Source: an uncultured Chitinophagaceae bacterium (GTDB lineage: Bacteria > Bacteroidota > Bacteroidia > Chitinophagales > Chitinophagaceae). Taken from it: 7,376 nt of DNA. Positions 1-4,817 of the stretch are shown here, one piece after another. Every line of letters starts with the position of its first letter. The stretch's first letter is position 1. Below the pieces are notes generated by a model. It did not search any database and had not been told where the DNA came from. It was given only the letters and a program-made list of their open reading frames with translations. The stretch covers positions 1-7,376 of the forward strand of contig CALCNY010000208.1 of NCBI GenBank assembly GCA_937897585.1, in the 5' to 3' direction. Both the position numbers and the translations under genes were made by a program.

Positions 1-5
1 TATTT

Positions 6-13
6 TACCTTCG
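6..13 (+). promoter_or_regulatory. Possible promoter -7 element (TACCTTCG)
   Basis: The octamer TACCTTCG resembles the Bacteroidota -7 consensus TAnnTTTG and is identical to the one proposed ahead of rplM at 2828-2835. A -33 TTG would fall outside the window, so this is only half a promoter. If it served the gene starting at 137, the untranslated leader would be about 115 bases. It may instead be chance or belong to something else. No other convincing promoter was found for that gene. Confidence 0.22.
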
Positions 14-136
14 CGCCATTACATCACTACTATTCTTAAAAATCACTTCCTTTACTTAAAAACACTCCAAAATATTTAGTGCGAATTACAATAGCTTAAT
101 TATAAAAAGTAAGGCAAATAAAGACTATATTAAAAA

Positions 137-718
137 ATGAAACTACAAGATCAACTCCTCGCCCGCAGTGAAAACAAATGCGAACTATGTGCTGCTGAAA
201 CTGACATACAATTATACGAAGTCCCTCATGCCAAATACAATGATGAAGACGGATGCTTCATGATATGCAAAAAATGTCTGACACAAATTGATAAAAAAGA
301 AGAGCTGGACAACAAACATTGGTCTTGTTTAACAACAGCCATGTGGAGTGAAGTGCCCGGAGTTCAAGTGGTTGCCTGGAGAATGCTAAATAGATTAAAA
401 GATGAAAGTTGGGCAGCAGAAAATCTCGACATGATGTATCTCGATGACGAAAGATTAGCTTGGGCAAAAGCCACTGGAGATCACGAAAATGGTTCCGCTG
501 TAGATTTACATCGTGACGCAAATGGTCATCAATTGCAAAATGGCGATTCGGTGGTGCTTACAAAATCATTAGATGTAAAAGGTTCGACTCTAAATGCTAA
601 AATGGGAACTGTGGTGAAAAATATTCGATTGGTTGATGAAAATACCGAACAAATTGAAGGTAAAGTTGAAGGGCAGTTGATTGTGATATTGACTAAATAT
701 GTGAGGAAGCAGGGGTAG
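137..718 (+). CDS. phnA: PhnA/YjdM family zinc-ribbon protein
   Basis: This 193-residue protein carries the PhnA family architecture. An N-terminal zinc ribbon uses two CxxC knuckles, C15/C18 (CELC) and C44/C47 (CKKC). A middle segment of about residues 60-120 is rich in Trp and acidic residues. The C-terminal PhnA domain (about 127-190) contains DANGHQLQNGDSV, the VKGS motif, GTVVKNIRL and EGKVEGQ, all hallmarks of the family. The short E. coli YjdM is about 110 residues; this is the longer form with a middle insert. Despite the name, the family has no established role in phosphonate breakdown, and no phn genes lie nearby, so its job is unknown. It is probably cytoplasmic, with no signal peptide. 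The ATG at 137 follows an A-rich stretch without a Shine-Dalgarno site, as expected for Bacteroidota. It appears to be a single-gene unit. Confidence 0.93.
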   Translation: MKLQDQLLARSENKCELCAAETDIQLYEVPHAKYNDEDGCFMICKKCLTQIDKKEELDNKHWSCLTTAMWSEVPGVQVVAWRMLNRLKDESWAAENLDMMYLDDERLAWAKATGDHENGSAVDLHRDANGHQLQNGDSVVLTKSLDVKGSTLNAKMGTVVKNIRLVDENTEQIEGKVEGQLIVILTKYVRKQG

Positions 719-816
719 AAGTGGGAAATGTAAAATAATAATTGTAGAAGTGTTTTTCAGAAAAGAAATTGGGAAGTTTCTCAAGAATCAAGAACCCCAG
801 GCCCTTTCAGTCCCCC

Positions 817-841
817 AAAGTGTAAATGAAAACAACACTTT
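817..841 (+). terminator. Weak stem-loop downstream of phnA
   Basis: AAAGTGT (817-823) can pair with ACACTTT (835-841) across an 11-base loop, and is followed by only one further T. It is the only stem-loop I found between phnA and the repeat block at 841, so it might end the phnA transcript. The short T-run and A/T-rich stem make this a weak call. Confidence 0.2.
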
Positions 842-952
842 TGCGCCTTTGCATCCTTGCGGGCTTTGCGTGAAACTTATTTTTACTACTTTGTGCCTTC
901 GTGTCTCCGTGGCAAATAATCTCCACGATGAAAATAATTCGTTAATTCGTGG
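841..952 (+). repeat. Dispersed TTTGCG / ATTCGTGG repeat, copy 1
   Basis: This non-coding block contains the phrases CTTTGCGTGAAAC (864-876), CTTCGTGTCTCCGTGGCAAA and AATAATTCGTTAATTCGTGG. Positions 841-876 match 6711-6746 at 31 of 36 bases. Positions 921-952 match the 6751-6781 region with a one-base gap. CCACGA (923-928) is complementary to TCGTGG (947-952), so the last third could form a 6-bp hairpin. Read in frame it gives a spurious peptide, which explains a false plus-strand reading frame at 750-1130. It lies between a plus-strand gene and the end of a minus-strand gene. I know this repeat style from many environmental bacterial genomes but know of no established function. Confidence 0.75.
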
Positions 953-962
953 TTATACAAAA

Positions 963-1415
963 TCAATACTTCACTCTATCTGCAAAAGGCGTTCCTGCAG
1001 AAAAAACAAATTCATCCACAGCAGATTGATTTATTTTCCCGTCTTTTACCAACTTGTTCTTCACTATAAATTTGGCAAGATGAATTTCTTTGATACCGGT
1101 AAAATCTGTTTCTGCTTTTTGTTTGGATGAGAAAAAAACAAACTCAAAATATCTTACAGTTCCTTGTGGATTTGCTTTGCTGACTTCAACAGGAGAATTA
1201 AAATCTCTGTAATTGACTTTAAATAATTTATTTCCTTCTAAATCAAGTATATCATAATGGCAATCTGTTGCACCAAATCCGCAACCGCTTCTTTCAATCT
1301 TGAAAACTTTTGCTCCATCAACAATGACTTCATCTGTTTTTTTATCGAAGTCTACATCCTGAGCAATACCAAAAAATGGAACAATGAAAAGTAATGCAAA
1401 TAATATTTTTTTCAT
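963..1415 (-). CDS. Small exported protein of unknown function
   Basis: The product is 150 residues and I do not recognise the family. Residues 1-18 form a clear Sec signal peptide: MKK, then a hydrophobic core of Leu, Phe, Ile and Val, with likely cleavage between A18 and Q19 (FGIA-QD). No Cys follows the signal at the right distance, so it is not a lipoprotein. The mature part of about 132 residues should be periplasmic or secreted. It has exactly two cysteines, C45 and C52 (SGCGFGATDCHY), which could form a disulfide. A beta-rich pattern follows: YDILDLEGNKLFKVNYRD, then RYFEFVFF. The C-terminal third is charged and probably helical. The ATG at 1415 follows an A/T-rich leader without Shine-Dalgarno. 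The upstream minus-strand gene ends only 36 bases away, so the two may be co-transcribed. Confidence 0.8.
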   Translation of the reverse strand: MKKILFALLFIVPFFGIAQDVDFDKKTDEVIVDGAKVFKIERSGCGFGATDCHYDILDLEGNKLFKVNYRDFNSPVEVSKANPQGTVRYFEFVFFSSKQKAETDFTGIKEIHLAKFIVKNKLVKDGKINQSAVDEFVFSAGTPFADRVKY

Positions 1416-1451
1416 TTTTTAAAATTTAGATGTCGCGAAAATAATAAAAAA

Positions 1452-2537
1452 TCAATTTAAAGAAGCGACAAAGACTTCATAAAGCGAATCGAAATATTTT
1501 TTTGTGGGAAAGTAAAAATTCTCGGGCTTAATATATTTCAATAATTTTTTGGCTTCAGTTTTTCTATCCAAATTTACAAGCGCTAAACCCTGGTACAAAT
1601 ACAATTGACCATAGTAGCCTTTCCAAATAAATTCATTGTGTTTTTTAAAATCATGTAAAGCAATGGCGCTTAGATTCAGTAGTTCATTATATGATTTAAT
1701 TTGCCAAAAACCATCACAAGCAAAATAATGGAAGCCGGGAAATTCTTTGAAAAGTCCTGTTTCATTTCTTGGCATTTTTGTTTCTATCTTAAAGATTTCT
1801 TCTGTGATTTTTTTTACATTGGTTTTATTGAATTGATAGCTAGCAATGAGTTGAACCTGATAGTATCTTCCTAAAACAAACGGATGAAGTTTTTTGTTTT
1901 TATTAAAAAGGTCAGATATCGTCTCCCATTTATTTTTCATTAATTTGACATTGTTATTGAAAACTGCACCTAGGAATAAAACGCAGTTAGCAAATATTTT
2001 TCCTTCGTATGACTTCTCGTGTAAAAGATATTTTTCATATCCTTTGTATTGAATGGTACTAAGTAATTCATAATCCGGAAACAAATCAAAATAAAATCTT
2101 CTGCCATTTTCGTTTTTTGCCAATGGTTCCATTACCTGTTCTAAAATAGACAAATCGTTTTTGAGTTGCAAAGCGATTGTTCTGCAAGCCGCATGAAATG
2201 TTTTGTCGTCTTTATTTATTTTTTCAAAGTGAAGAGGTTCGAAAAAATTCAGGATGAAATCGGCAAGACTTGAACTTTTTGATTTTTTATTGAAATGTGC
2301 TGCATATTGTTTTAATATTTTAATGGTATCGTAAGAAGGAGAAAATTCACTTTTAGTAAAACCAAAAAAGCGCTTCAATGTGGTGGCTGAAATATAATCT
2401 CCTGTAACATTTAAAACATGAAATGACAATTTAGTGCAGTCAACCGCATTGTGTATAGCAATTTCTCCATTGGATTTGATAGAAGTAATAATGTTACTGA
2501 TTTCTTCTTTAGTTATGGGGTTCGGTTTTCTAGCCAT
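1452..2537 (-). CDS. Uncharacterised protein with N-terminal HTH-like segment and helical C-terminal region
   Basis: The product is 361 residues, with no signal peptide or membrane segment, so probably cytoplasmic. Residues about 33-94 (key positions D33 C34, L37, T45 G46, I49 S50, T53 L54 K55 R56, F58 G59 F60, S68 Y69, T71) fit a small helix-turn-helix-like segment seen at the N-terminus of many Bacteroidota proteins, with the pattern TG..IS..TLKR.FG. The remaining ~260 residues look all-helical and rich in Lys, Phe, Tyr and Leu. The stretch near residues 303-335 (YYGQLYLYQGLALVNLDR, then EAKKLLK) resembles a TPR-type helix pair. A regulator or scaffold that senses something through the helical part is plausible but unproven. 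The ATG at 2537 is the first in frame. Its transcript may be almost leaderless, because a TATATTTG box lies only four bases upstream. The phased TTAATG repeats upstream could be its own operator. Confidence 0.8.
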   Translation of the reverse strand: MARKPNPITKEEISNIITSIKSNGEIAIHNAVDCTKLSFHVLNVTGDYISATTLKRFFGFTKSEFSPSYDTIKILKQYAAHFNKKSKSSSLADFILNFFEPLHFEKINKDDKTFHAACRTIALQLKNDLSILEQVMEPLAKNENGRRFYFDLFPDYELLSTIQYKGYEKYLLHEKSYEGKIFANCVLFLGAVFNNNVKLMKNKWETISDLFNKNKKLHPFVLGRYYQVQLIASYQFNKTNVKKITEEIFKIETKMPRNETGLFKEFPGFHYFACDGFWQIKSYNELLNLSAIALHDFKKHNEFIWKGYYGQLYLYQGLALVNLDRKTEAKKLLKYIKPENFYFPTKKYFDSLYEVFVASLN

Positions 2538-2541
2538 TAAA

Positions 2542-2549
2542 CAAATATA
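2542..2549 (-). promoter_or_regulatory. Possible -7 element for the minus-strand 361-residue gene
   Basis: On the minus strand this reads TATATTTG, a perfect match to the Bacteroidota -7 consensus TAnnTTTG. There is no TTG or TTTG at the usual 17-23 bases upstream, so the -33 half is missing. Used as a promoter, it would start transcription at or within a few bases of the ATG at 2537, giving a leaderless or nearly leaderless mRNA. Confidence 0.35.
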
Positions 2550-2579
2550 AATGCTAAAATTATGATGTGTTGTTGTTTT

Positions 2580-2605
2580 TTAATGGCCATTAATGGAAAT
2601 TAATG
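2580..2605. repeat. Three helically phased TTAATG repeats with a 12-bp palindrome
   Basis: TTAATG occurs at 2580-2585, 2590-2595 and 2600-2605, exactly one helical turn apart. The first two lie in the perfect palindrome TAATGGCCATTA (2581-2592). The array sits 43 bases upstream of the minus-strand start codon at 2537 and well upstream of rplM. Such phasing would suit a cooperative DNA-binding protein, but A/T-rich sequence produces motifs like this by chance fairly easily. Confidence 0.4.
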
Positions 2606-2654
2606 AGAACGAGATTCTTTTTAATTTTAAGTTTGTTTATATGGTTCTAAAGCT

Positions 2655-2689
2655 AAAGGGCTGACTCAGAAAAAGAGTCAGCCTTTTTT
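2655..2689 (+). terminator. Strong rho-independent terminator with no plus-strand gene before it
   Basis: GGCTGACTC (2659-2667) pairs perfectly with GAGTCAGCC (2675-2683) over a 7-base A-rich loop, followed by six Ts (2684-2689). A-rich bases at 2655-2658 extend the stem into the T-run. Polarity is plus: on the other strand the stem is followed by only three Ts. The nearest upstream plus-strand gene is phnA, about 1.9 kb away beyond two opposing genes, so what it terminates is unclear: a small RNA, a tiny gene, or read-through antisense to the minus-strand gene. Confidence 0.85.
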
Positions 2690-2803
2690 ATGGATTTTTA
2701 AAATAAATCACTGAATTATTTGTCATCAATATTTTATTTGAACAAAATATTTACTGAAAATCAATTATTTACAAACGGCCCCTAAAAAATACTTGCCAAA
2801 AAC

Positions 2804-2835
2804 TTGGTGAAAACAAATCAATCACCCTACCTTCG
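2804..2835 (+). promoter_or_regulatory. Bacteroidota-type promoter of the rplM cluster
   Basis: TTG at 2804-2806 (-33) and TACCTTCG at 2828-2835 (-7, consensus TAnnTTTG) are separated by 21 bases, within the range known for Bacteroidota housekeeping promoters. The predicted start near 2841 would give a leader of about 54 bases before the rplM ATG. It lies directly ahead of the translation cluster and is the best promoter match in the window. Confidence 0.62.
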
Positions 2836-2854
2836 CCATCCAAAATTTAATAAT

Positions 2855-2874
2855 GCTGCGGGGATAGCTGCAGC
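2855..2874 (+). promoter_or_regulatory. Possible hairpin in the rplM mRNA leader
   Basis: GCTGC (2855-2859) can pair with GCAGC (2870-2874) around a ten-base G-rich loop; alternatively AGCTGCAGCT (2866-2875) is self-complementary. It is a GC-rich island in a very A/T-rich leader about 20 bases before the start codon. In E. coli the rplM-rpsI operon is autoregulated by L13, so a leader element is a reasonable guess here, but the sequence alone does not prove one. Confidence 0.35.
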
Positions 2875-2894
2875 TACAACTAAAAAACAAAAAA

Positions 2895-3350
2895 ATGAGC
2901 AAATTACATTTCACCACTAAACATGCGAACGAGGCTACCGTTAAACGCAACTGGTACGTTGTAGACGGTACTAATCAAACCGTTGGTCGTATGTGCGCAA
3001 AAATTGCGACTGTTCTCCGTGGTAAGAACAAAGCCTATTACACACCTCACGTTGACTGTGGCGATTTCGTTGTTGTAATCAACTGCGAAAAAGTAAAATT
3101 CACCGGCAATAAAATGCAGGATAAAGAGTACTTGACTTTTAGTGGCTACCCAGGTGGTCAGAAAGGTGAAGCGGCTCAGGATCTTTTAAAACGTCGTCCT
3201 GAAGTAGTTATCGAAAGAGCTATCAAAGGTATGTTACCTAAAAATCGTTTAGGTCGTAAGATGTACAAAAAATTATTTGTTTATGCAGGTGCTGAACATC
3301 CACATGGTGCTCAAAAACCAGCTGAATTAACATTCCCAATCATTAAATAA
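2895..3350 (+). CDS. rplM: 50S ribosomal protein L13 (uL13)
   Basis: L13 is an early-assembly protein of the large ribosomal subunit that binds 23S rRNA. At 151 residues this is slightly longer than the E. coli protein (142), mostly from an N-terminal extension of a few residues. The core begins near W20 (NWYVVDGTNQTVGRMCAKIA) and continues through LRGKNKAYYTPHVDCGDFVVV (41-61) and KVKFTGNK (66-73). The family signature is at about 110-132: IKGMLPKNRLGRKMYKKLFVY followed by AG. A conserved EHPHGAQKP lies at 134-142. The ATG at 2895 sits in an A-rich, Shine-Dalgarno-free context. It is the first gene of the rplM-rpsI-rpsB-tsf cluster and is expected to be transcribed from the promoter at 2804-2835. 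Confidence 0.98.
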   Translation: MSKLHFTTKHANEATVKRNWYVVDGTNQTVGRMCAKIATVLRGKNKAYYTPHVDCGDFVVVINCEKVKFTGNKMQDKEYLTFSGYPGGQKGEAAQDLLKRRPEVVIERAIKGMLPKNRLGRKMYKKLFVYAGAEHPHGAQKPAELTFPIIK

Positions 3351-3389
3351 TTAACCTGGTATCGGGTTACTGATACTCAATATAAATAA

Positions 3390-3779
3390 ATGGAAAAGCA
3401 AAAAAACGCAGTCGGCCGTAGAAAAGAAGCTGTTACCCGTGTTTTCCTTTCAAAAGGTGACGGAAAAATTACAGTTAACGGAAAAGACTATAAAACTTAT
3501 TTCCCGCTGGTGTATTTACAAAACCAAGTAGAAGCTCCTTTGAAATTGAGCGAGCTTACTGGTAAATACGATATCCTTATCAATGCTGCCGGTGGTGGTG
3601 TGAAAGGACAAGCAGAAGCAGCAAAATTGGGCATTTCAAGAGCATTAATTGATATTAATCCTGAGTTGCGTCCTGTTTTAAAAGCAGCTGGTCTATTAAA
3701 ACGTGACCCTCGTTCTGTTGAGCGTAAAAAACCAGGTCGCAAGAAAGCAAGAAGAAGCTTCCAGTTCAGCAAGCGTTAA
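3390..3779 (+). CDS. rpsI: 30S ribosomal protein S9 (uS9)
   Basis: S9 is a small-subunit head protein whose C-terminal tail reaches the P-site tRNA anticodon stem. The 129-residue length equals the usual size (E. coli 130). The N-terminus has the typical AVGRRKEAVTRVFL (7-20). The family signature GGGVKGQAEAAKLGISRAL is at 68-86. The basic C-terminal region (KRDPRSVERKKPGRKKARR) ends in QFSKR, with the terminal Lys-Arg intact. It starts 39 bases after rplM with no terminator between, only a small 5-bp stem GTATC/GATAC at 3359-3376, so the two genes are almost certainly one transcript, as in most bacteria. The start region is A/T-rich without a Shine-Dalgarno site. Confidence 0.98.
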   Translation: MEKQKNAVGRRKEAVTRVFLSKGDGKITVNGKDYKTYFPLVYLQNQVEAPLKLSELTGKYDILINAAGGGVKGQAEAAKLGISRALIDINPELRPVLKAAGLLKRDPRSVERKKPGRKKARRSFQFSKR

Positions 3780-3793
3780 TATTATTTCGTTTC

Positions 3794-3841
3794 GTGTTTG
3801 GTGTTTGGTGTTTTATACATCAAACTCCAAACGCCAAACTC
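3794..3841 (+). repeat. 7-mer tandem inverted repeat forming a long hairpin between rpsI and rpsB
   Basis: The left arm is three consecutive 7-mers, GTGTTTG, GTGTTTG and GTGTTTT (3794-3814). The right arm is CAAACTC, CAAACGC, CAAACTC (3821-3841), with a fourth partial unit CAAAC to 3846. The arms pair for about 20 bp (3794-3813 with 3822-3841) with two T-T mismatches and one G-U pair, leaving an 8-base loop. Because each arm is itself a 7-mer repeat, the stem can slip by one unit. No T-run follows, so it is not a terminator. It lies 24 bases before the rpsB start. Confidence 0.85.
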
Positions 3842-3865
3842 CAAACAACTTTAAAAAAATTATAA

Positions 3866-4747
3866 ATGGAAAATACATCATTACAACAGCAACTTTTGGA
3901 AGCAGGTGTTCACTTTGGTCACTTGAAGAAAAAGTGGAATCCAAAAATGCTTCCTTACATTTTTGCAGAGAAAAAAGGTATTCATATCATCGACTTGAAC
4001 AAAACAGTTGAAGGTATGCAAGAAGCTGCAGCAGCAATGAAAGCTATTGCTCGCAGTGGTAAAAAGATCATGTTTGTTGCTACTAAAAAACAAGCTAAAG
4101 AAATCGTTTCTGAATGTGCAAAGCGTGTAAACATGCCATACGTAACTGAACGTTGGTTAGGTGGTATGTTGACCAATTTCAATACTGTTCGTAAGAGCGT
4201 AAAGAAAATGCAAAGCATCGAAAAATTATTAGCTGACGGAAGCGCAGAAAATCTAACTAAAAAAGAAAGACTGACTTTAACCAGAGATAAAGAAAAAATG
4301 GAGAAAGTTTTAGGTGGTATCGCGCAAATTAGCCGTGTACCAGCTGCTTTATTCCTTGTAGATATCGGTCACGAGCATATCGCTTTGGCTGAAGCTAAGC
4401 GTTTGAATATCGGAACTTTCGGTATGGTTGATACGAATTGCGATCCTAATAAAATTGATTTCGCTATTCCTGCAAATGATGATGCTACTAAATCTATCGC
4501 TATCGTTGTAAACTACATCACTGCTGCTATTGCAGAAGGTTTGCAAGAACGTCAGGCTAACAAAGACGAAGACGAAAATGCATCAGATATTGAAGAAAGC
4601 GCAGAAGCAAAAGCAGCTCGCTTCGAACAGAAATTAGACGCTGGTGATGACAGAAAACGTGGTAAAGGTGGTCCAGGCGGAGCTCCAGCAAAACGCAGAA
4701 CAACTGGCGGTCCTGGCGCAGGTGCAAGAAGACCAGCAGGCAAATAG
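3866..4747 (+). CDS. rpsB: 30S ribosomal protein S2 (uS2) with basic C-terminal tail
   Basis: S2 is a late-assembling small-subunit protein at the head-platform junction. The first ~228 residues match the family: LLEAGVHFGH (10-19), WNPKMLPYIF (24-33), the GIHIIDLNKT segment (38-47), KKIMFVATKKQA (66-77), ERWLGGMLTNF (95-105) and the second signature starting PAALFLVDIGHEHIALAEAK (159-178), then VDTNCDP and IPANDDA. At 293 residues it exceeds E. coli S2 (241). The extra part (about 232-293) is first acidic (KDEDENASDIEESAEAK) and then Gly, Pro, Ala and Arg-rich, ending RRPAGK; it is likely disordered. Extended S2 tails occur in Bacteroidota. There is no Shine-Dalgarno site. The hairpin at 3794-3841 precedes it and may affect expression; in E. 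coli S2 represses its own rpsB-tsf mRNA. Confidence 0.98.
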   Translation: MENTSLQQQLLEAGVHFGHLKKKWNPKMLPYIFAEKKGIHIIDLNKTVEGMQEAAAAMKAIARSGKKIMFVATKKQAKEIVSECAKRVNMPYVTERWLGGMLTNFNTVRKSVKKMQSIEKLLADGSAENLTKKERLTLTRDKEKMEKVLGGIAQISRVPAALFLVDIGHEHIALAEAKRLNIGTFGMVDTNCDPNKIDFAIPANDDATKSIAIVVNYITAAIAEGLQERQANKDEDENASDIEESAEAKAARFEQKLDAGDDRKRGKGGPGGAPAKRRTTGGPGAGARRPAGK

Positions 4748-4786
4748 TCATTTAAAAAATTATCTAATTAAAAATTAAAAAATTCA

Positions 4787-4803
4787 AACTTCTCAAAGAA
4801 GTT
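4787..4803 (+). promoter_or_regulatory. Small hairpin just upstream of the tsf ribosome binding site
   Basis: AACTTC (4787-4792) pairs perfectly with GAAGTT (4798-4803) across a 5-base loop, ending one base before the tsf Shine-Dalgarno site. The same left arm can alternatively pair with part of the Shine-Dalgarno site (ACTTCT with AGGAGGT, two G-U pairs), so two exclusive folds are possible. The stability of either is modest. Confidence 0.4.
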
Positions 4804-4804
4804 C

Positions 4805-4813
4805 AAAGGAGGT
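4805..4813 (+). promoter_or_regulatory. Near-perfect Shine-Dalgarno site of tsf
   Basis: AAAGGAGGT is fully complementary to the conserved 3' end of 16S rRNA (ACCUCCUUU), and allowing one mismatch the match continues (AAAGGAGGTaATC, 12 of 13). GGAGG lies five bases before the ATG at 4818, which is optimal spacing. No other start in the window has anything similar. Bacteroidota ribosomes generally hide the anti-Shine-Dalgarno, so a site this strong is exceptional. Confidence 0.95.
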
Positions 4814-4817
4814 AATC

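Larger units (their letters stand above)
2538..2894. other. Divergent intergenic region upstream of rplM
   Basis: These 357 bases separate the minus-strand unknown gene from rplM. From left to right they hold a possible minus-strand -7 box (2542-2549), three TTAATG repeats at 10-bp spacing (2580-2605), an orphan plus-strand terminator (2655-2689), an A/T-rich stretch with no recognisable signal (2690-2800), the rplM promoter (2804-2835) and the rplM leader. The only short reading frame I noticed is a 23-codon one at 2593-2664, which ends inside the terminator stem and has no supporting evidence. Confidence 0.7.

Noticed and set aside
137..718. Phosphonate degradation locus
   Set aside because: The gene name suggests it, but there are no phn transport or C-P lyase genes here and the family's link to phosphonates is not established.
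750..1130. Plus-strand open frame of 126 codons
   Set aside because: It is a translation of the dispersed repeat plus the antisense of the exported-protein gene, with the typical spurious repeat peptide (LCVK...LCLRVSVAN). No family resemblance.
1436..1443. Promoter for the exported-protein gene (TATTTTCG on the minus strand)
   Set aside because: The -7 match is fair, but the nearest TTTG (1469-1472) is 25 bases away, too far; co-transcription with the upstream gene is as likely.
3794..3846. Transcription terminator between rpsI and rpsB
   Set aside because: The hairpin is long but is followed by CAAACAACTTTAAAAA rather than a T-run, and the stem is rich in A-T pairs.
3703..4011. Plus-strand open frame across the rpsI-rpsB junction
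   Set aside because: Out of frame with both conserved ribosomal-protein genes that it overlaps; a shadow.
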